DNA of 64,000 bases from Mesaphorura yosii. Lineage: Eukaryota > Arthropoda > Collembola > Poduromorpha > Tullbergiidae. Positions within the stretch are counted from its first letter, which is position 1, and each line of letters begins with the position of its first letter. Made by a program: the position numbers and the translations under genes. The stretch spans positions 62,001 to 126,000 of the forward strand of contig WIXG01000147.1 of the NCBI GenBank assembly GCA_009869945.1. The letters are read 5' to 3'. Positions 1-11,705 of this stretch are shown in pieces. Below the pieces are notes generated by a model. The model did no database searches. It was not told the DNA's origin and saw only the letters and a list, made by a program, of their open reading frames with translations.

Positions 1-1
1 G

Positions 2-493
2 CTCCACATCCGGAACTTCTTGTCCAATGTGTTGCTAAAGGGAAAAGATGCCAGAGCATCGCAAATAAAGAGGAAAATGGATAATAAGATCAGCTATTTT
101 CGGTCGAATCCTGGAAAGGTAGAACCGGGCCCGTTATACCTTGAGCTGCTCAAGAGACGGAGTTGCCATTTGTATATAATCAAGATCACCAAATCACTCA
201 GCCCAGACGCAGCTGATGTTAGGTTTGGTGGCTTATGAGATGAATTTTTACGGCAGAACCCGTATGATTGTGATTGTGACTGCTTTCAGGATGGACTCTT
301 GACTTTGCAATCGCCATTGCGTTCCTGCAACTATGACAGCGGCAGTAACTCAATGACCTCGCATCACGAAGACGGCCATCAGCTACGACAGTCAAGGTCT
401 CAAGCAACAGCATACACAAACAGAATTTTCTGTCTTACCCTTGCTTTGTTGTTACTTTGGGCCTGGATTGGCTCTAAGTTTTCCTTTTTGTAA
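2..493 (+). CDS. 3' end of a tail-anchored membrane protein gene (partial, unrecognised)
   Basis: Two exons are visible, 2-118 and 290-493, separated by a 171-bp intron with donor AAG|GTAGAA and acceptor TTTCAG; both junctions are phase 0 and the combined frame is open from the window edge to TAA at 491-493. The 106 visible residues start with a basic segment (LLKGKDARASQIKRKMDNK), pass through a polar Ser/His/Gln-rich linker, and end in a hydrophobic stretch of about 16 residues (FCLTLALLLLWAWIGS) followed by five residues. That layout is typical of a tail-anchored protein with its bulk in the cytosol. The N-terminal part lies outside the window, so I cannot name the family. The splice agreement makes the coding call fairly safe; the topology is inferred. 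Confidence 0.5.
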
Positions 494-711
494 GTGGAGT
501 ACTGGCCTCGCCCGTCACAGTTCTAGATTATTTCAAGTCAAAGGCTAAGGTAAAAGTTGTTGGTATCGAAATCCAGTTTATTCGTGTAATAGTCCTTTCA
601 CCCTTGACGGTGGCATTGATTTGAACTGGAATTGTGTGGTTTCAGTAACTCCAGGAGCCGTCGTTGTTCGTGAACGATTGTTGGGGACCATTAGCATTGC
701 GTGGCCATAAG

Positions 712-2390
712 ATGTATGGCGGAATCACCGAGCGTTACGAAAGTTTGGCGGATTCCGAGGCCCAAGACGACTTGCCAGAGCTTGGGATTTGTGGAGATGG
801 AATGAACCAACTTATGAGGGTAATCTAGAAATCCGTAGGACTTTTATACGTCCGAATACCAGCATCCAACATTCAAATGTCAAACGCTTTGTTTTGGCCA
901 TTCCAGACAAACACAATGGACGATTTCATCAACCATGCGGGTGGTGACGGTGGCGCTCCTGACATTGACTCCTTCAGCGCACTACAACGAAAAACGCACG
1001 AAATTCTTTATAGTGGTAGCCGTTTAATGGACACGAGTGCTTCATTATCTGAATTGTCGCGAGGAGAAAAAAACGACACGCAAATTGGTACCTCAGATCC
1101 GCAAACAGTTGACCAAAACGAGACGACGTTGAGTTCACTTTGGGGAAGTCCACTATCAAGCCCGCTGATGGCGGAATGTGGTGTTGGCTCGCGAGAAGAC
1201 ATCTGGAAAAGTGCTTTAACAAGCTCGGCAGCAGAATGTGATCAAGCTCGGATCGACAACAACGACGACATTCCGACGGGTATATCAATTTGTAATCACT
1301 TTCCTTGAAAGCTTTGAGAGATTTCAACTGATTACATTTAGAGCATCAGCAAAACGTTATTGAGAAGAGAATGTCGTCGTTTTGGGCTGAAATTAATGAG
1401 CGTGAGTTGACGTCAAAAGATGAATTTTTGGCAGCATGGACGAAGAATGTGGAAGATATTCAGCAAGATCTAGTGGCATCGCAAATTCAGCAAATCGCTG
1501 AAGTTATGGAAGACGAGGACTGCCAGTCAAAAACAGCAGCAAGTTCCAGAGGCGCAGATGGACAGAAGGTGGAAGGGACTTCTGCTGCTCAACATGACGA
1601 CGCCAGACAGTATCCGAAATGGATCCTATTTGATCAGTCGCCAACACAATGCCCTGAAGACGAAACTGACACTTGCCAAAATCCCTTCATGGAAGAGCTT
1701 GATTCAGATTACCCGAGCCCGAATTCGCCAACACAGTGCCTTATTGAAGAACTGGATTCGGACGATGACCACCAGGCTCTTCGCTCGCATCGCACTGCTG
1801 GTCTTATTGACGTTCGGCGGCCCAACACTTGTCCAACCCATTTGGCCAAGACCTGTGCTGGAGAAGGAGATCAGCTGAACCACGTGAAGATCGCCGAGTT
1901 GTTTTTCCATAAAATGGATGAGCAACGTAAGATTGATTATTTATTATGATGGATTTGCAAAATTGTAATAATGATTGGTCTATCTTCAGACTTGTCCGAA
2001 GCTTCTGTCCACTTCTCCAAAACTCCTCTCAATGGCCGTGGAGACTCAATTGGCAAGGAGGGCAGCCCGGAAAGAAGCATCAATTTCAAGCGAAGAAGCC
2101 AAAACAGCACGGAAGAGGACACGCTCAAACAGTCCCATGAACAAGTTAGGATGCGGAAACCAACGGAGGTCGACGATCAAGAAGCAAACGGAGAAACTGG
2201 GAGCTCAGAAGAAGATGACCTCGGCGCGCTTTTAGTAATGGACGTAGAAGAACTCCCAAAGGAAGCTCACAACACTCGGCTTCGAAGAATATTAGGCCTG
2301 GCTGCTGTTTGCAATCGCATCCAAAGATTCATGAGCACGAGAGCCCCACCATGTTGCTCAAATCCTTTCACAAATCCTGCGCAACGTTAA
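712..2390 (+). CDS. Uncharacterised acidic protein, four exons
   Basis: Exons 712-819, 907-1279, 1342-1926 and 1990-2390 join in phases 0, 1 and 1 through introns of 87, 62 and 63 bp and give about 488 residues. I do not recognise the family. The N-terminal 160 residues are Asp/Ser-rich; a helical segment follows (FWAEINERELTSKDEFLAAW, then Gln-rich helix). Residues about 250-310 carry an imperfect internal repeat in which SPTQC is followed or preceded by EELDSD, giving a strongly acidic patch. There is no signal peptide or membrane segment, so a nuclear or cytosolic protein is likely. The start was chosen as the first ATG of the exon whose phase fits the next. An ATTAAA at 2595-2600 could be the poly(A) signal. 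The last exon is also open in a second frame to 2235 and in a third from 2237 to 2469, so its C-terminus is less certain than the rest. Confidence 0.55.
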
Positions 2391-3116
2391 GCAACTCCAG
2401 TGCAGCGAGGAAGGAGAAGAAGTCAAGGAGGATGTTTGGACTATCAGACATTAAAGTTAAAAGTCATTAGTCAAAGTATCAATCTTGATTGATCTATTGA
2501 TCTCTGACGCAATTCGTTATAGTCTCCCGGTGATGATAAACTCTAGGATTTTAAACTTTGTTGTAAAAAGAAACTCACTCTATTCATGCACACAATTAAA
2601 GAACAATCATTATCAAAACACGAAAAGTTCACATTTGTGTCCTAAATACAGTAACAAGATCACAAACTGCTGTCATTAAAACAGATTTTCAAAGACAAAG
2701 CCAGTAAGCAAGAAGCAACGGCGGCACGCAAGCGGACGTGCCTCAGCAGCTTGGATGTTGAGTAATTATCTGCTTTCATATGATAATTCAAACATGATTA
2801 ATTTCAAAATTTATTGTGGGGTCGTGATCGTGATTAGCGCTGGTCAGCTTCTGCATTCTGCTCCTCTCGTGCATTGATGACTGATCTACTTTTGTGCGAT
2901 CACGTAGATTTGGGAAAGGATTTGCAAAGAAGATAAACGCTGATCTGACCTTTCGAGATAAGAATGATTTAATAGTACAAGTTTTAAGCTATAGTGAAGA
3001 AGTTAAAACAAGAATTTCGCTTACAGGTTCATGTAAATTATACTTGTGGTTGGCTTTTGCTTTTGGATTCGCGGTGCAGTGGGACAGCTGACCATCATTT
3101 AAGGATCTTAAGTCGA
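2391..3116. other. 3' region between two convergent genes, no gene seen
   Basis: The stretch should hold the 3' untranslated regions of the plus-strand gene on the left and the minus-strand gene on the right. An ATTAAA lies at 2595-2600 on the plus strand and an AATAAA (minus strand) at 2810-2815. A third-frame open stretch continues to a stop at 2467-2469 and is discussed in the findings. Confidence 0.4.
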
Positions 3117-3543
3117 TTATGACCATTCTTGAGCCGCACTCCTGTTGTTGCTCATAAAAAGTTCTATCATGTTTTTGTCGGAATTATGCTTAATGACTTC
3201 TTCCCATTCCAGCTGCTCAATCTGCGATTGGATAATCTTCAGCTTGAACGTCAGCTTGCCAGCTTTTGTTCGAAGACGGAGGCCTTCCTTTTCAGCTTTC
3301 TTCTTGGCTCCTGGCCACCCAAGTACGCTTTGTATTCTTTACGCTGCTTTTAGCCAACTGCAGCGTTGCAATTAACTTACTGTAACTGTAATCGCCTTGA
3401 AGATAGTCCAGCCGCATTCTGTATTCGCATCTTGCCAGTTTCCGCTTGAGCAATTCTTCATAGTCACGAAACTCGTCCAGCGTCTGTGGATTTGAGAAAC
3501 GCTGGCGGAAAAGATCGACCAAGCCACAGCCAGAGGTGTCCAT
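3117..3543 (-). CDS. Small coiled-coil protein, two exons
   Basis: Exon 1 (3543-3381) starts at ATG and ends at a strong donor ACA|GTAAGT; a 70-bp intron ends in GGCCAG at 3311, and exon 2 (3310-3117) runs to TAA. The phase 1 junction restores a single frame, giving a charged protein of about 118 residues, whereas the unspliced frame stops soon after. The sequence is mostly predicted helix with heptad-like spacing: EELLKRKLARCEYRMRLDYL near residues 30-50, then a Lys/Arg-rich stretch, then LKIIQSQIEQLEWEEVIKHN near residues 80-100. I do not recognise the family. An AATAAA on the minus strand lies at 2815-2810. The small size, helical charge pattern and clean splice make a real gene likely; a scaffold or ciliary role would be a guess. 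Confidence 0.5.
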
Positions 3544-6500
3544 CGTGCTAAGAATCGTGGGGTATTCGTCAGATTAGACGAGAATAAGATCCAGTAGAAA
3601 TGGAATCACACCAACTGACTACGTCGTTCTGTTATCGTAGTAGAGAAGTATTGACGAAAGCCAATCCTAAGAGCTCACTGAGAGAGAAAGAACCCATCGA
3701 CTGAAGTTGCGTTGATTCGATGATTTTGTCCGCACTAATGACAATCGTTGTCAATGCCATCGCCAAAATGGACTTTCTTGCTCCATATCCACCAGCATCT
3801 CGTTTCCTAATGATTCTAGCACTAGCCATTGCACTGCGCTGCGAAATAATTTATTGATACACGACAAGTTTCTGCATTTTGGTGTCGTTCGGAGAGGACC
3901 CGTACCTCGTATGAAATAATTAAATCTGCAAATGAATGAATATTATTTACCCTGGTAATGCCAAACTATGTCTGTAAAGCCGCAGTATTATGATTGAAAT
4001 CTTTTACGCTGACCTCACGCTGACGCTGGGCTCATTGTTGTGATTTAAGATTCATTGTTTGTCACGCAGTCGTGTCGTTGTCGCATTGCCTGAGATTTAC
4101 GAGAGAAATTAATTCCTACGCACTTCGTTTTGTATTTCACAGCAAACTACAAATTGCCTTTCACTAATTCCGGTTAAAGCCTGAAATTATGATTCATTCT
4201 TCGTGTTTAAGAATTCTGCAAAAGAAATTGCAAGATTATGAATTATAGGTACATTGTACGTCCTGAGCGCAGAGTTCTTGAACTTGGTGCAGTGCGGTGA
4301 GAAATCGAGGTTCAATTTCACACCATTCCTTCAATGCTGCGGGTGTTTGTATTTGAAGCTCTCAGTCACGTCCGTTCTAGTTTTCCGCCTGCATCGTCCG
4401 AACAAAATGATTTTCATACCAGTGGCGCTCGCCGATGCGATTGTTATAGATTACACGTCAAATAAGGTGTGGACACTAAAACGTGTGCGGTGTTGGGACG
4501 TGAGGCGCATTTCTCACAATGCAAATGCATAATAACAGGTATCCACTTCGTGGTGACTTCCTCCTCTCGCTATGCCTGACTGCCTGACTTCTGTATCCCC
4601 ATTTTCCATAACCCAGATTAAAATAATCAAATGCACATAAAACCAAACCAAAGCCAAGCCAAGGCGTAAACAATCAGACCACAATGCAATGCAATCTGCA
4701 ATCGAGTCTTCGAGTCCTATCGTTCATGCCTCATTCCGTCATTCCTTCTTTCTCGTCTATCAAATACTTCAATCAAGACTCGAAAAACGTGACGATTCAG
4801 AATTCAGATTCAGGTAGGCAGCAGCAGCAACGCAACAGCAGTGGCAAATAGCAACGTTACGGTCAAAACGTGAGCCTTGATTAAACATTGGCCTCTGAAA
4901 TGCTGTACGATGCAACGTGAAATGTGCTTGTTACTGTTATTGTTCGATTGACCCAGTGCAATAATGCAGAGCACAGCGAGGACGATGGCAATGGCAATGA
5001 CTTCATCTCTGAAAACCTTAAACTAGTTTGAACGCAAAAGGTAAAACTCAAGTCAGCATCAGCAAGTGCTTGATTTCCTTTTAAGCCGGCGACTCATTTC
5101 GGTACTGCCAATTTTGTATGGCTGCCTGCCTTAAACTTTAGGCCTAGGCAGGCCCGGCGTGAGGACCAGTTTTTGCAGCCTCTTTGTGCGCTGTGTACGT
5201 GTGATGCTGTTGATGAGCTGAGAATTGTATCAGAATCCTGATACTTTGCAAATAACAACCGCGAGAGAAAACGTGCGTGGTTTTGGGCTATGTGCAGAAT
5301 TCAGAAACCAGTTTTCATCCCGGCATTAAATTGTGTACATAAACTTTGACTCTGCTGCCTTGCTATTTTGTTTTTGCAAGAGAGTGTCAAAGTATTACAA
5401 AGCGTATGCTCGGAGTTCGGGTTGACTACTGACAGCTGACAATTTAAAGAAGTTGGGACCGAATTTAAACCATTCATATTAGAGACATGTCAATTCGGGA
5501 CTCCAGCCATTCACTGCACTGCACTGCAGTGTTCATCAATCGCTGCACCGTGTGTTATTATAAACTTTGTTTAAATTTTCCTTAGAACTGAGAGATCTCA
5601 AAAACTCATATATTCTCGTTAATCTCAGAATTGAAACTGACTCGAGCCACTCGAAAAGGGAACAGGTTAATTTTTTAATTCGCCAAGTCACCGGAATAAT
5701 CGAGTGTTGATGGCAAGATGGCATTAATTTGACGCCTTAATTTCTATGCCTTGAGTGTGCGACGCCCCGCTGCCAAAAATTAAAGACAATAAATTATTTT
5801 GTAATAATTGCATACGCTTAATCCTAATCTCGGTCGCATTCTCAATGAAAGCGAATGAAATGAAAATGAGTTTTTACAGGAAATTGGCCAGTTGTACTTG
5901 CCAATAGCGAATGGCAATTGGATCCAAGGCAGAGAAAGTGGTTTAAGGATTAAAAGTGAGTTTTCTTAATTTATGGGTTGATGGCAGTTGTAAAGTAAAA
6001 AGGCGCTGTTCGTTCATACGTTGTATTACATTTACAGTGTGTCAAGTTCAAGACACGGCAATAAAGTAGTACAACCCAGTACGAAGAAGGTGGTTCGCGA
6101 TTGTGTGTTTTCCTGTAGCCGCAACGTACAATTATCTCGTGGGGCTGCTGCCGAGTAAATGGTTTGCTAATCCGCCGTGGTTTGCAAACGACTTGATGAT
6201 GATCTTCGCCTTCATGTGAATTGTGAATTAGTGTTGTTCTGTTGGTCCAACCTTGCACATTGTTCCTTGTGTATGTAGTTTCAATTATTTCAATAATTAA
6301 CTATTACCTGTACCGCCAGTGCATGCGCAGTACTGCAGAGTTGAAACAGGAAATACCGGAAACGAGCATCACATCTTCACTTGGCAGTTGGGCATCAGAA
6401 TCTTAAATCCAAGACAAGAGAGATCATACTCACCCCACAACACTTCAACGCCATCAGTGCGGCAGGAAAAGTGGAACTGACTTGGCTCGGCCTACAGTAA

Positions 6501-6944
6501 AAAGTGAATTTCTATCGTGCAGGTGATCATTATTGTCAAGTTCAGGTTTTCGTCGTGAAAATCACTGACTTGCGGTTTCGTAGAGAGCAACATCTCTTTC
6601 TCACCTGTATGAAGTGCAGTGTACCCTAGCGTATTTTGGCTGTGATGGGAAGTGAAGTGAATCACTCGTGAGATTCATGACTCGATCTTGACTTGAATAC
6701 TTAACAAGAAAAAAGTTGAAATCGACAAAAATTTTTATTCGGACCCAGAACTAGAACGAAATTCGAATAATTACATCTGATATTGAAAGTGAAGTTGCAA
6801 CTCATCAGGCCGTAATCAGGAGACTTGTGCAAGTCAGTGTGTTGGTTTGCCTAATCGCGAACGGATTGCAGTAAAAGTGTCAGCGTTTGTAATGTAGTTT
6901 TGTAATTAATTTGACGTTCCAGTGGGATCCAGTTTGAGCTTACA
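3544..6944. other. Gene-poor 3.4 kb stretch, likely promoter and 5' UTR regions
   Basis: No coding exon is convincing. A 65-codon minus-strand ORF at 3829-3632 begins with a good ATG (MASARIIRKRDAGG) and has a weakly hydrophobic middle, but there is no splice or similarity support. The region lies upstream of the minus-strand coiled-coil gene and upstream of the plus-strand proline-rich gene at 6945, so it should contain both promoters. Confidence 0.4.
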
Positions 6945-9900
6945 ATGCATGGACATTGCGAGACTTTAGAAGAACTACGCACAAGAAAAATGAACAGGAA
7001 GAAGCTGATTTTGTGTCGTGACCTGAACATTCGCCAATTTAGCAGCAACAAATCCACTGCAGTTGGCCCCGGTGCAATGTTCCTTCTAGTTTTAGTGTTC
7101 TTCCAGTTAATGACTGCTGCACACACGCTTTGTGTGTGGCAGCGAGGTGACGGTGTGCGTGTCGCCTGCGGATTTCGCCAGTCCGGCCTGCTTCGGCTGA
7201 GAAACTTTGGAGGAGTTAAGAGTTGGGCTGGCCTCGGGTTCAGGTAAGTTGATTTTGACTTGGATCCCAACAACTGATTTTGACTTGCGTAAGCCGATTG
7301 AGGCTAGTTTATGCCTTGATTCTTGCTCCTCACAGCGTTGGAGATGAAGATGGTTTCAAAGAGTCACTGACGAACGTAGAGCAAGCTGAAGCCGAAAGTA
7401 GAGCGTATCAGGACAAAGGTACCTTCAATTTGCGCGAAACCCGCGATCAATACAGCGACACCAAACCGTACGCAATTTACTTGAGTGAGGATGAGAATTC
7501 CGACGAAATTCCTGAAGACAGTGACACACGAAGGCGAAGATTTGGGAATTACGATGATCTGTCAACAACATCGACCACTCCATCCACCACAACTGCATCA
7601 AATCCTGCTGAAAAGAATAGCAACAGCTTTGAGAAACGCAGCAGCCAAGAGTCGGCCAAGGCTTCACAATCGTACAATTCTGGCCAATCTCAAAAACAGC
7701 AAAATTTGAAGAAATTGTCTGTGAGTGTAAACATACCTGAATTCGAGCCAATGCCGGTTGAATTCGAGTTGAGTTCTGTGAATGTTGGAAGCAATGAGAC
7801 TGTGGAAAAGTACTTGAACAGCAATCAAAAGCCCACAACACCGTCGCACAAACTAGACCTCAACAAATTCTATAAGAAATCCGTGAAGCCAAGTGCCGGC
7901 AGCGTGGGTAGCAAGAAGAAAAGACCGTTTCGCATTCAGTTGCTGGAAACGACCGAGCAGATTGCGGAAGGGTACAAGTACAAGAATCGACGCGGCACGG
8001 ATGGCCAAATGTCGCATGAGAGCACGCTGCTGGTTCCGGCTGTGGCGGCACAGAATCAGCAAAAATTGAGCAAAGCATTACTTCGACAGCACGTGAAAAA
8101 TCCTGGAGCAGGTAAGCCCGATCTCTATCATTATGTTAAAGTCAAGTTCAGCGTCAGTTGTATCGTCAAGAATTAGAAACCAAGCAGCAATCACGTAAGA
8201 GTTACATGATCTTCAATTTCAGTCGGAGAGTCAGAGGAAGCCGCTGACGCTGCAGTTGCTGCCAGCAATCCTGTTGTTTCCATTGGCCGGCATTTCAATT
8301 CCGGCAGCGCCGTCACCGGGTCTGCTTCGCTGTCGCTGAAGGACGTCGAGAAGCATTTGCTCAATTTGAGAGACAAGCTTCCACCGGCTGGCGTCCTGCA
8401 GGGTTTAATGAGAATGAATGCTCCGCCGCCAGGAGGAAACCGCAGAAGTTTCCCACGTGAAAAGAGACCACCAAATCAACATGGCCATGGTCCACCACCT
8501 CGGCCAAGTGGGCCGCGCAACCATCGGAAGCCCGGACCAGGAGGCCCACGGAATCCACCTAGGAAGCCGGAACCGACAGGTTTTCCAAAACAAAAGTTTC
8601 ATGGATTTCATGGTCCACCTCCTCCGGATAATTCAGTGAAGTTGCCACTGGCCGTGCTGAGGAAGTACTTGCCAAAGACATTCAGCTGGCCGGGACGAAA
8701 TAATCCGAATGCAAGACGACCAATGCCACCACCACCGGGAGGAATTAAGGGTCACGCTAACAGAAAAAATTCTATGGGCTCTCGCCCGGCTCTTCCACCG
8801 TCAAAATCCCGTCCAGGCCCAGGCGATTCACATTTTGCAGGGTCCATAAATCATCACCAAGTGCGACCCAAAAATCATCACGGGCCACTTCCTACAAAGT
8901 TCCCGTCCGACTCTCCCAAAAAGGTGGTCTTGCCAGTGCCGGTCAAAGTGCCAGTGAATCCAAAGCGTCCTATTGGTCCACCAAGACCAAATCTTTCAAT
9001 GAAGCCTCACCAGCCACGTCCTTCACCGTTCGCGCCTTCACCCGCCGTGTTCGATGATGACCACGACACAAACACGGCTGGTTGGCGCCCCGGACTTCCC
9101 GAGGTTTATTTCCGACACCAGCAACAAACTCCTTCCGTGAGTTACATCACGCCTACGGCCATCACAATTTCCTCTCCACCGCCGTCGGTCGTTGGACAGG
9201 AACACACTGCAAACGAGAAGGAATCAATCTTACATGCGCTCAAGACCCTGAGTCAGGCCAAGGCTGAGGTTATCAAATCAATTGTGAAAGAAGGAAGCTT
9301 ACCGCAAGGTGTGATTAACATTGCGAGCAGCACGAACGAGACTTCCTCGACTGAGCCACCGACGTCGGGACAAAATCATTCTTCAACATCAGCAGAAAGA
9401 GCGTACAAGTATCCACTCCCACCTTCGAAGTACATGTCGCCGCACCCACCGACGACAACGGCTCTCCCAGCGATCTTGCCGATGATTTTGCCGACATCAA
9501 CGCATGAGCAGCAGGAATCGAATCTACATTATCAGAAGCAGCTGCTGCCACAATTCGAATCTGCGGATCCAGGTCCAAGTCCATTTTTCCACTCGAGTGA
9601 ATATTACGGTCACGAAAGCCACGATCATTTCGAAAGACCAGAAGTGCTTCCAGAGAACGAACATGCGGATGCGGAGCAGGACGAGACTGAACTTTACACC
9701 GAAAAGATAAATTCCATCTCGGCCAAGCTAAGTGAATTACCGGACAATGAGGAGTTCATCACGCTGCCAATCGATGACGTTCTCTCAATGCTGCTGGCGA
9801 CCACGAAGCAAGCAGGATCTGAAGAGAAATCAAAGGAGTACGTGTCAACTTACTTCGGAGTCAATAAAGACTTGCAACAGGAGCACGACGATGAGGACGA

Positions 9901-10798
9901 CGAGGAGCGTCTCTCGAACCGGCAGACGGAGCTTGGAAGGATTTTGTACGACATGGGAATCATCCACCGCATTGCGGCTGGAAATCTTACCGTTGCACAA
10001 ATGACTATAGTTAACAAGTTGATTGACTTGAATCAGAACGAGAGAGGCTTGGAAGATGATGATGACCACGAGGCGTATGGGTCTGATAAGAAGAATGTGT
10101 ACGCCAAGAAACAGGCGGCAAAGTACATTCTGCCGACGAGCGCATACTCGAACTCTGGATCGACTCCTTCGCGATACACAACCACAACTGAAGCCCCGAC
10201 GACTACGACAACGACAACGACTAGACGACCGACGTCTCCGCCATATGATTACTCGTACCATCGCGGTATCACCAAGCAGTACACAAGCTACGCTACGGGT
10301 CGACCTCAGACCCAAACATACCTGAAGACTGGGTACGGGTCCCTCATCGATGAAAAGGTGAAAGCGGCCCTGTACGAATACAACACCAAGCAAGCCGAAA
10401 AGAATAGGAATCAAGATACGTTATCCAAGCGCCATGGGCATGCCAGCAGCGACCGTGATCATGACCGTGCCCACCGTAGACGAGTTTCCAGCTCCAAGTC
10501 TGACCGTGAAAGAGAAGATCGGTTCAGTTCCAGGTCCAAGTACTCGGAAAGACGGCCTCTATTGTATGAACGTGAAGAGGAAGAGTCAAAAGCATCGTCT
10601 CGTCCATCCAGCTCGCGTAAGCGAGTATTGGGGCGAAAAGAGCGCAAGGAGCCGGCGGAACACGTTGTAATCATTCGCCCATCACCGGCCAGAAGAAGGT
10701 ACCACTCTCACTCGTCATCATCGTCGTCACAAAGAGAATCGAAGCAAAAGCACTCGTCGTCGCCACCTGTAATGGTAGATTTAGGTAGTATTTTATAA
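6945..10798 (+). CDS. Long, probably secreted, proline-rich low-complexity protein
   Basis: Exons 6945-7243, 7336-8111 and 8223-10798 join in phases 2 and 1 through introns of 92 and 111 bp, giving about 1,216 residues. A hydrophobic signal-like segment (MFLLVLVFFQLMTAA) starts at an internal ATG at 7077, residue 45 of the longer frame, so translation may begin there. Exon 2 is Ser/Thr/Gln-rich. The start of exon 3 is dominated by Pro-Gly-Arg-Lys repeats (GPPPRPSGPRNHRKPGPGGP). Then come a helical block near ETELYTEKINSISAKLSELP and ILYDMGIIHRIAAGNLTVAQ, an acidic run, a Thr run of about eight residues, and a basic Ser/Arg/Asp-rich tail. I do not recognise the family; composition suggests a secreted matrix or cuticle-associated protein, or one cut at its many dibasic sites. 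Stop TAA is at 10796-10798. A GT at 10785 could allow a further exon, so the C-terminus is not certain. Confidence 0.65.
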
Positions 10799-11699
10799 AT
10801 TGTACCTTGAAAGACTGTACCACGAAGAAAGGAGCAGGACATACCTGTTAGCGCAGGACTCCAGTCTCCGTGCAGATTCTGGTAGTGATGCCGGTAACGA
10901 CTTGATTACAATTGCAAACGCCATGTGTTAACTATTCAGTTCTAGTCAATACAATTTTACGGTTGGTGACGAGGATTGCAACTGCACGATTATGATCAGG
11001 TGAAGAAAACCAACGAAGAAGACCAGTGGGTGCAGGTCGGGCGTGTCTCCATAGAGATCGCGATCACAGACTCAACCGTGGAAAAGTGTGGGCGATGGAA
11101 GCAGGAGTCTTTCCAGCCGGTAGAACATAACTGCTCAATTGCTGAATGAATTTGGCGTTGGTATTCGGTAGCGTCTGCGTTCTGATAATAACTTATTATT
11201 TTAATGGCGGTAAATTAATTATTGCAAGTTTAGTTAGTAGTTTAGATACTTCAATAATGTGCTGCTGCTTTCTTAGAACAAAAACTTTGATCTGTTGACA
11301 AAATATGTATCGAGCAGCACTTTCGAAATTTTTTTACTGGGAACAAAGTCAGTCGAAATGGATTTTATATGTTAAAACAAAGCAAAATTTCAGAAGGTAC
11401 TTTCTCCATAGTTCGAAGTGAGGTTTCAATATTTTTAGCGTTTATTAAATTTTTTTGTCATTACATTTTTCTTTTAAGTAATGTAATTTGTTGATTGAAT
11501 TTTTGTTCAACAGCATCATCGTCATTTCTTGATGCTCGACGATGGATAGATTATTGGTTAATGCCCTAAAAGCAGTTGCTGGTTTGCGTTTGATTGTAAA
11601 TATGTCTTAGTATTTTGTATTCTTTACTCACAGCAGTATGCAATAATTAAACAGTAGATGAAATGGCAATAATAATTGCGTAGAAGGGAGAAATGCTTG

Positions 11700-11705
11700 A
11701 ATAAA
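11700..11705 (+). terminator. Candidate poly(A) signal AATAAA
   Basis: AATAAA about 900 bp after the stop of the proline-rich gene, inside an A/T-rich stretch. It is the most likely 3' end for that transcript. Confidence 0.35.

Noticed and set aside
3632-3829. 65-codon minus-strand ORF with a weakly hydrophobic centre
   Set aside because: No homology or splice link to the coiled-coil gene downstream; too short to call.
9845-10414. 189-codon minus-strand ORF
   Set aside because: Antisense shadow of the repetitive third exon of the proline-rich gene; Arg and Val runs come from the complementary Asp and Thr codons.
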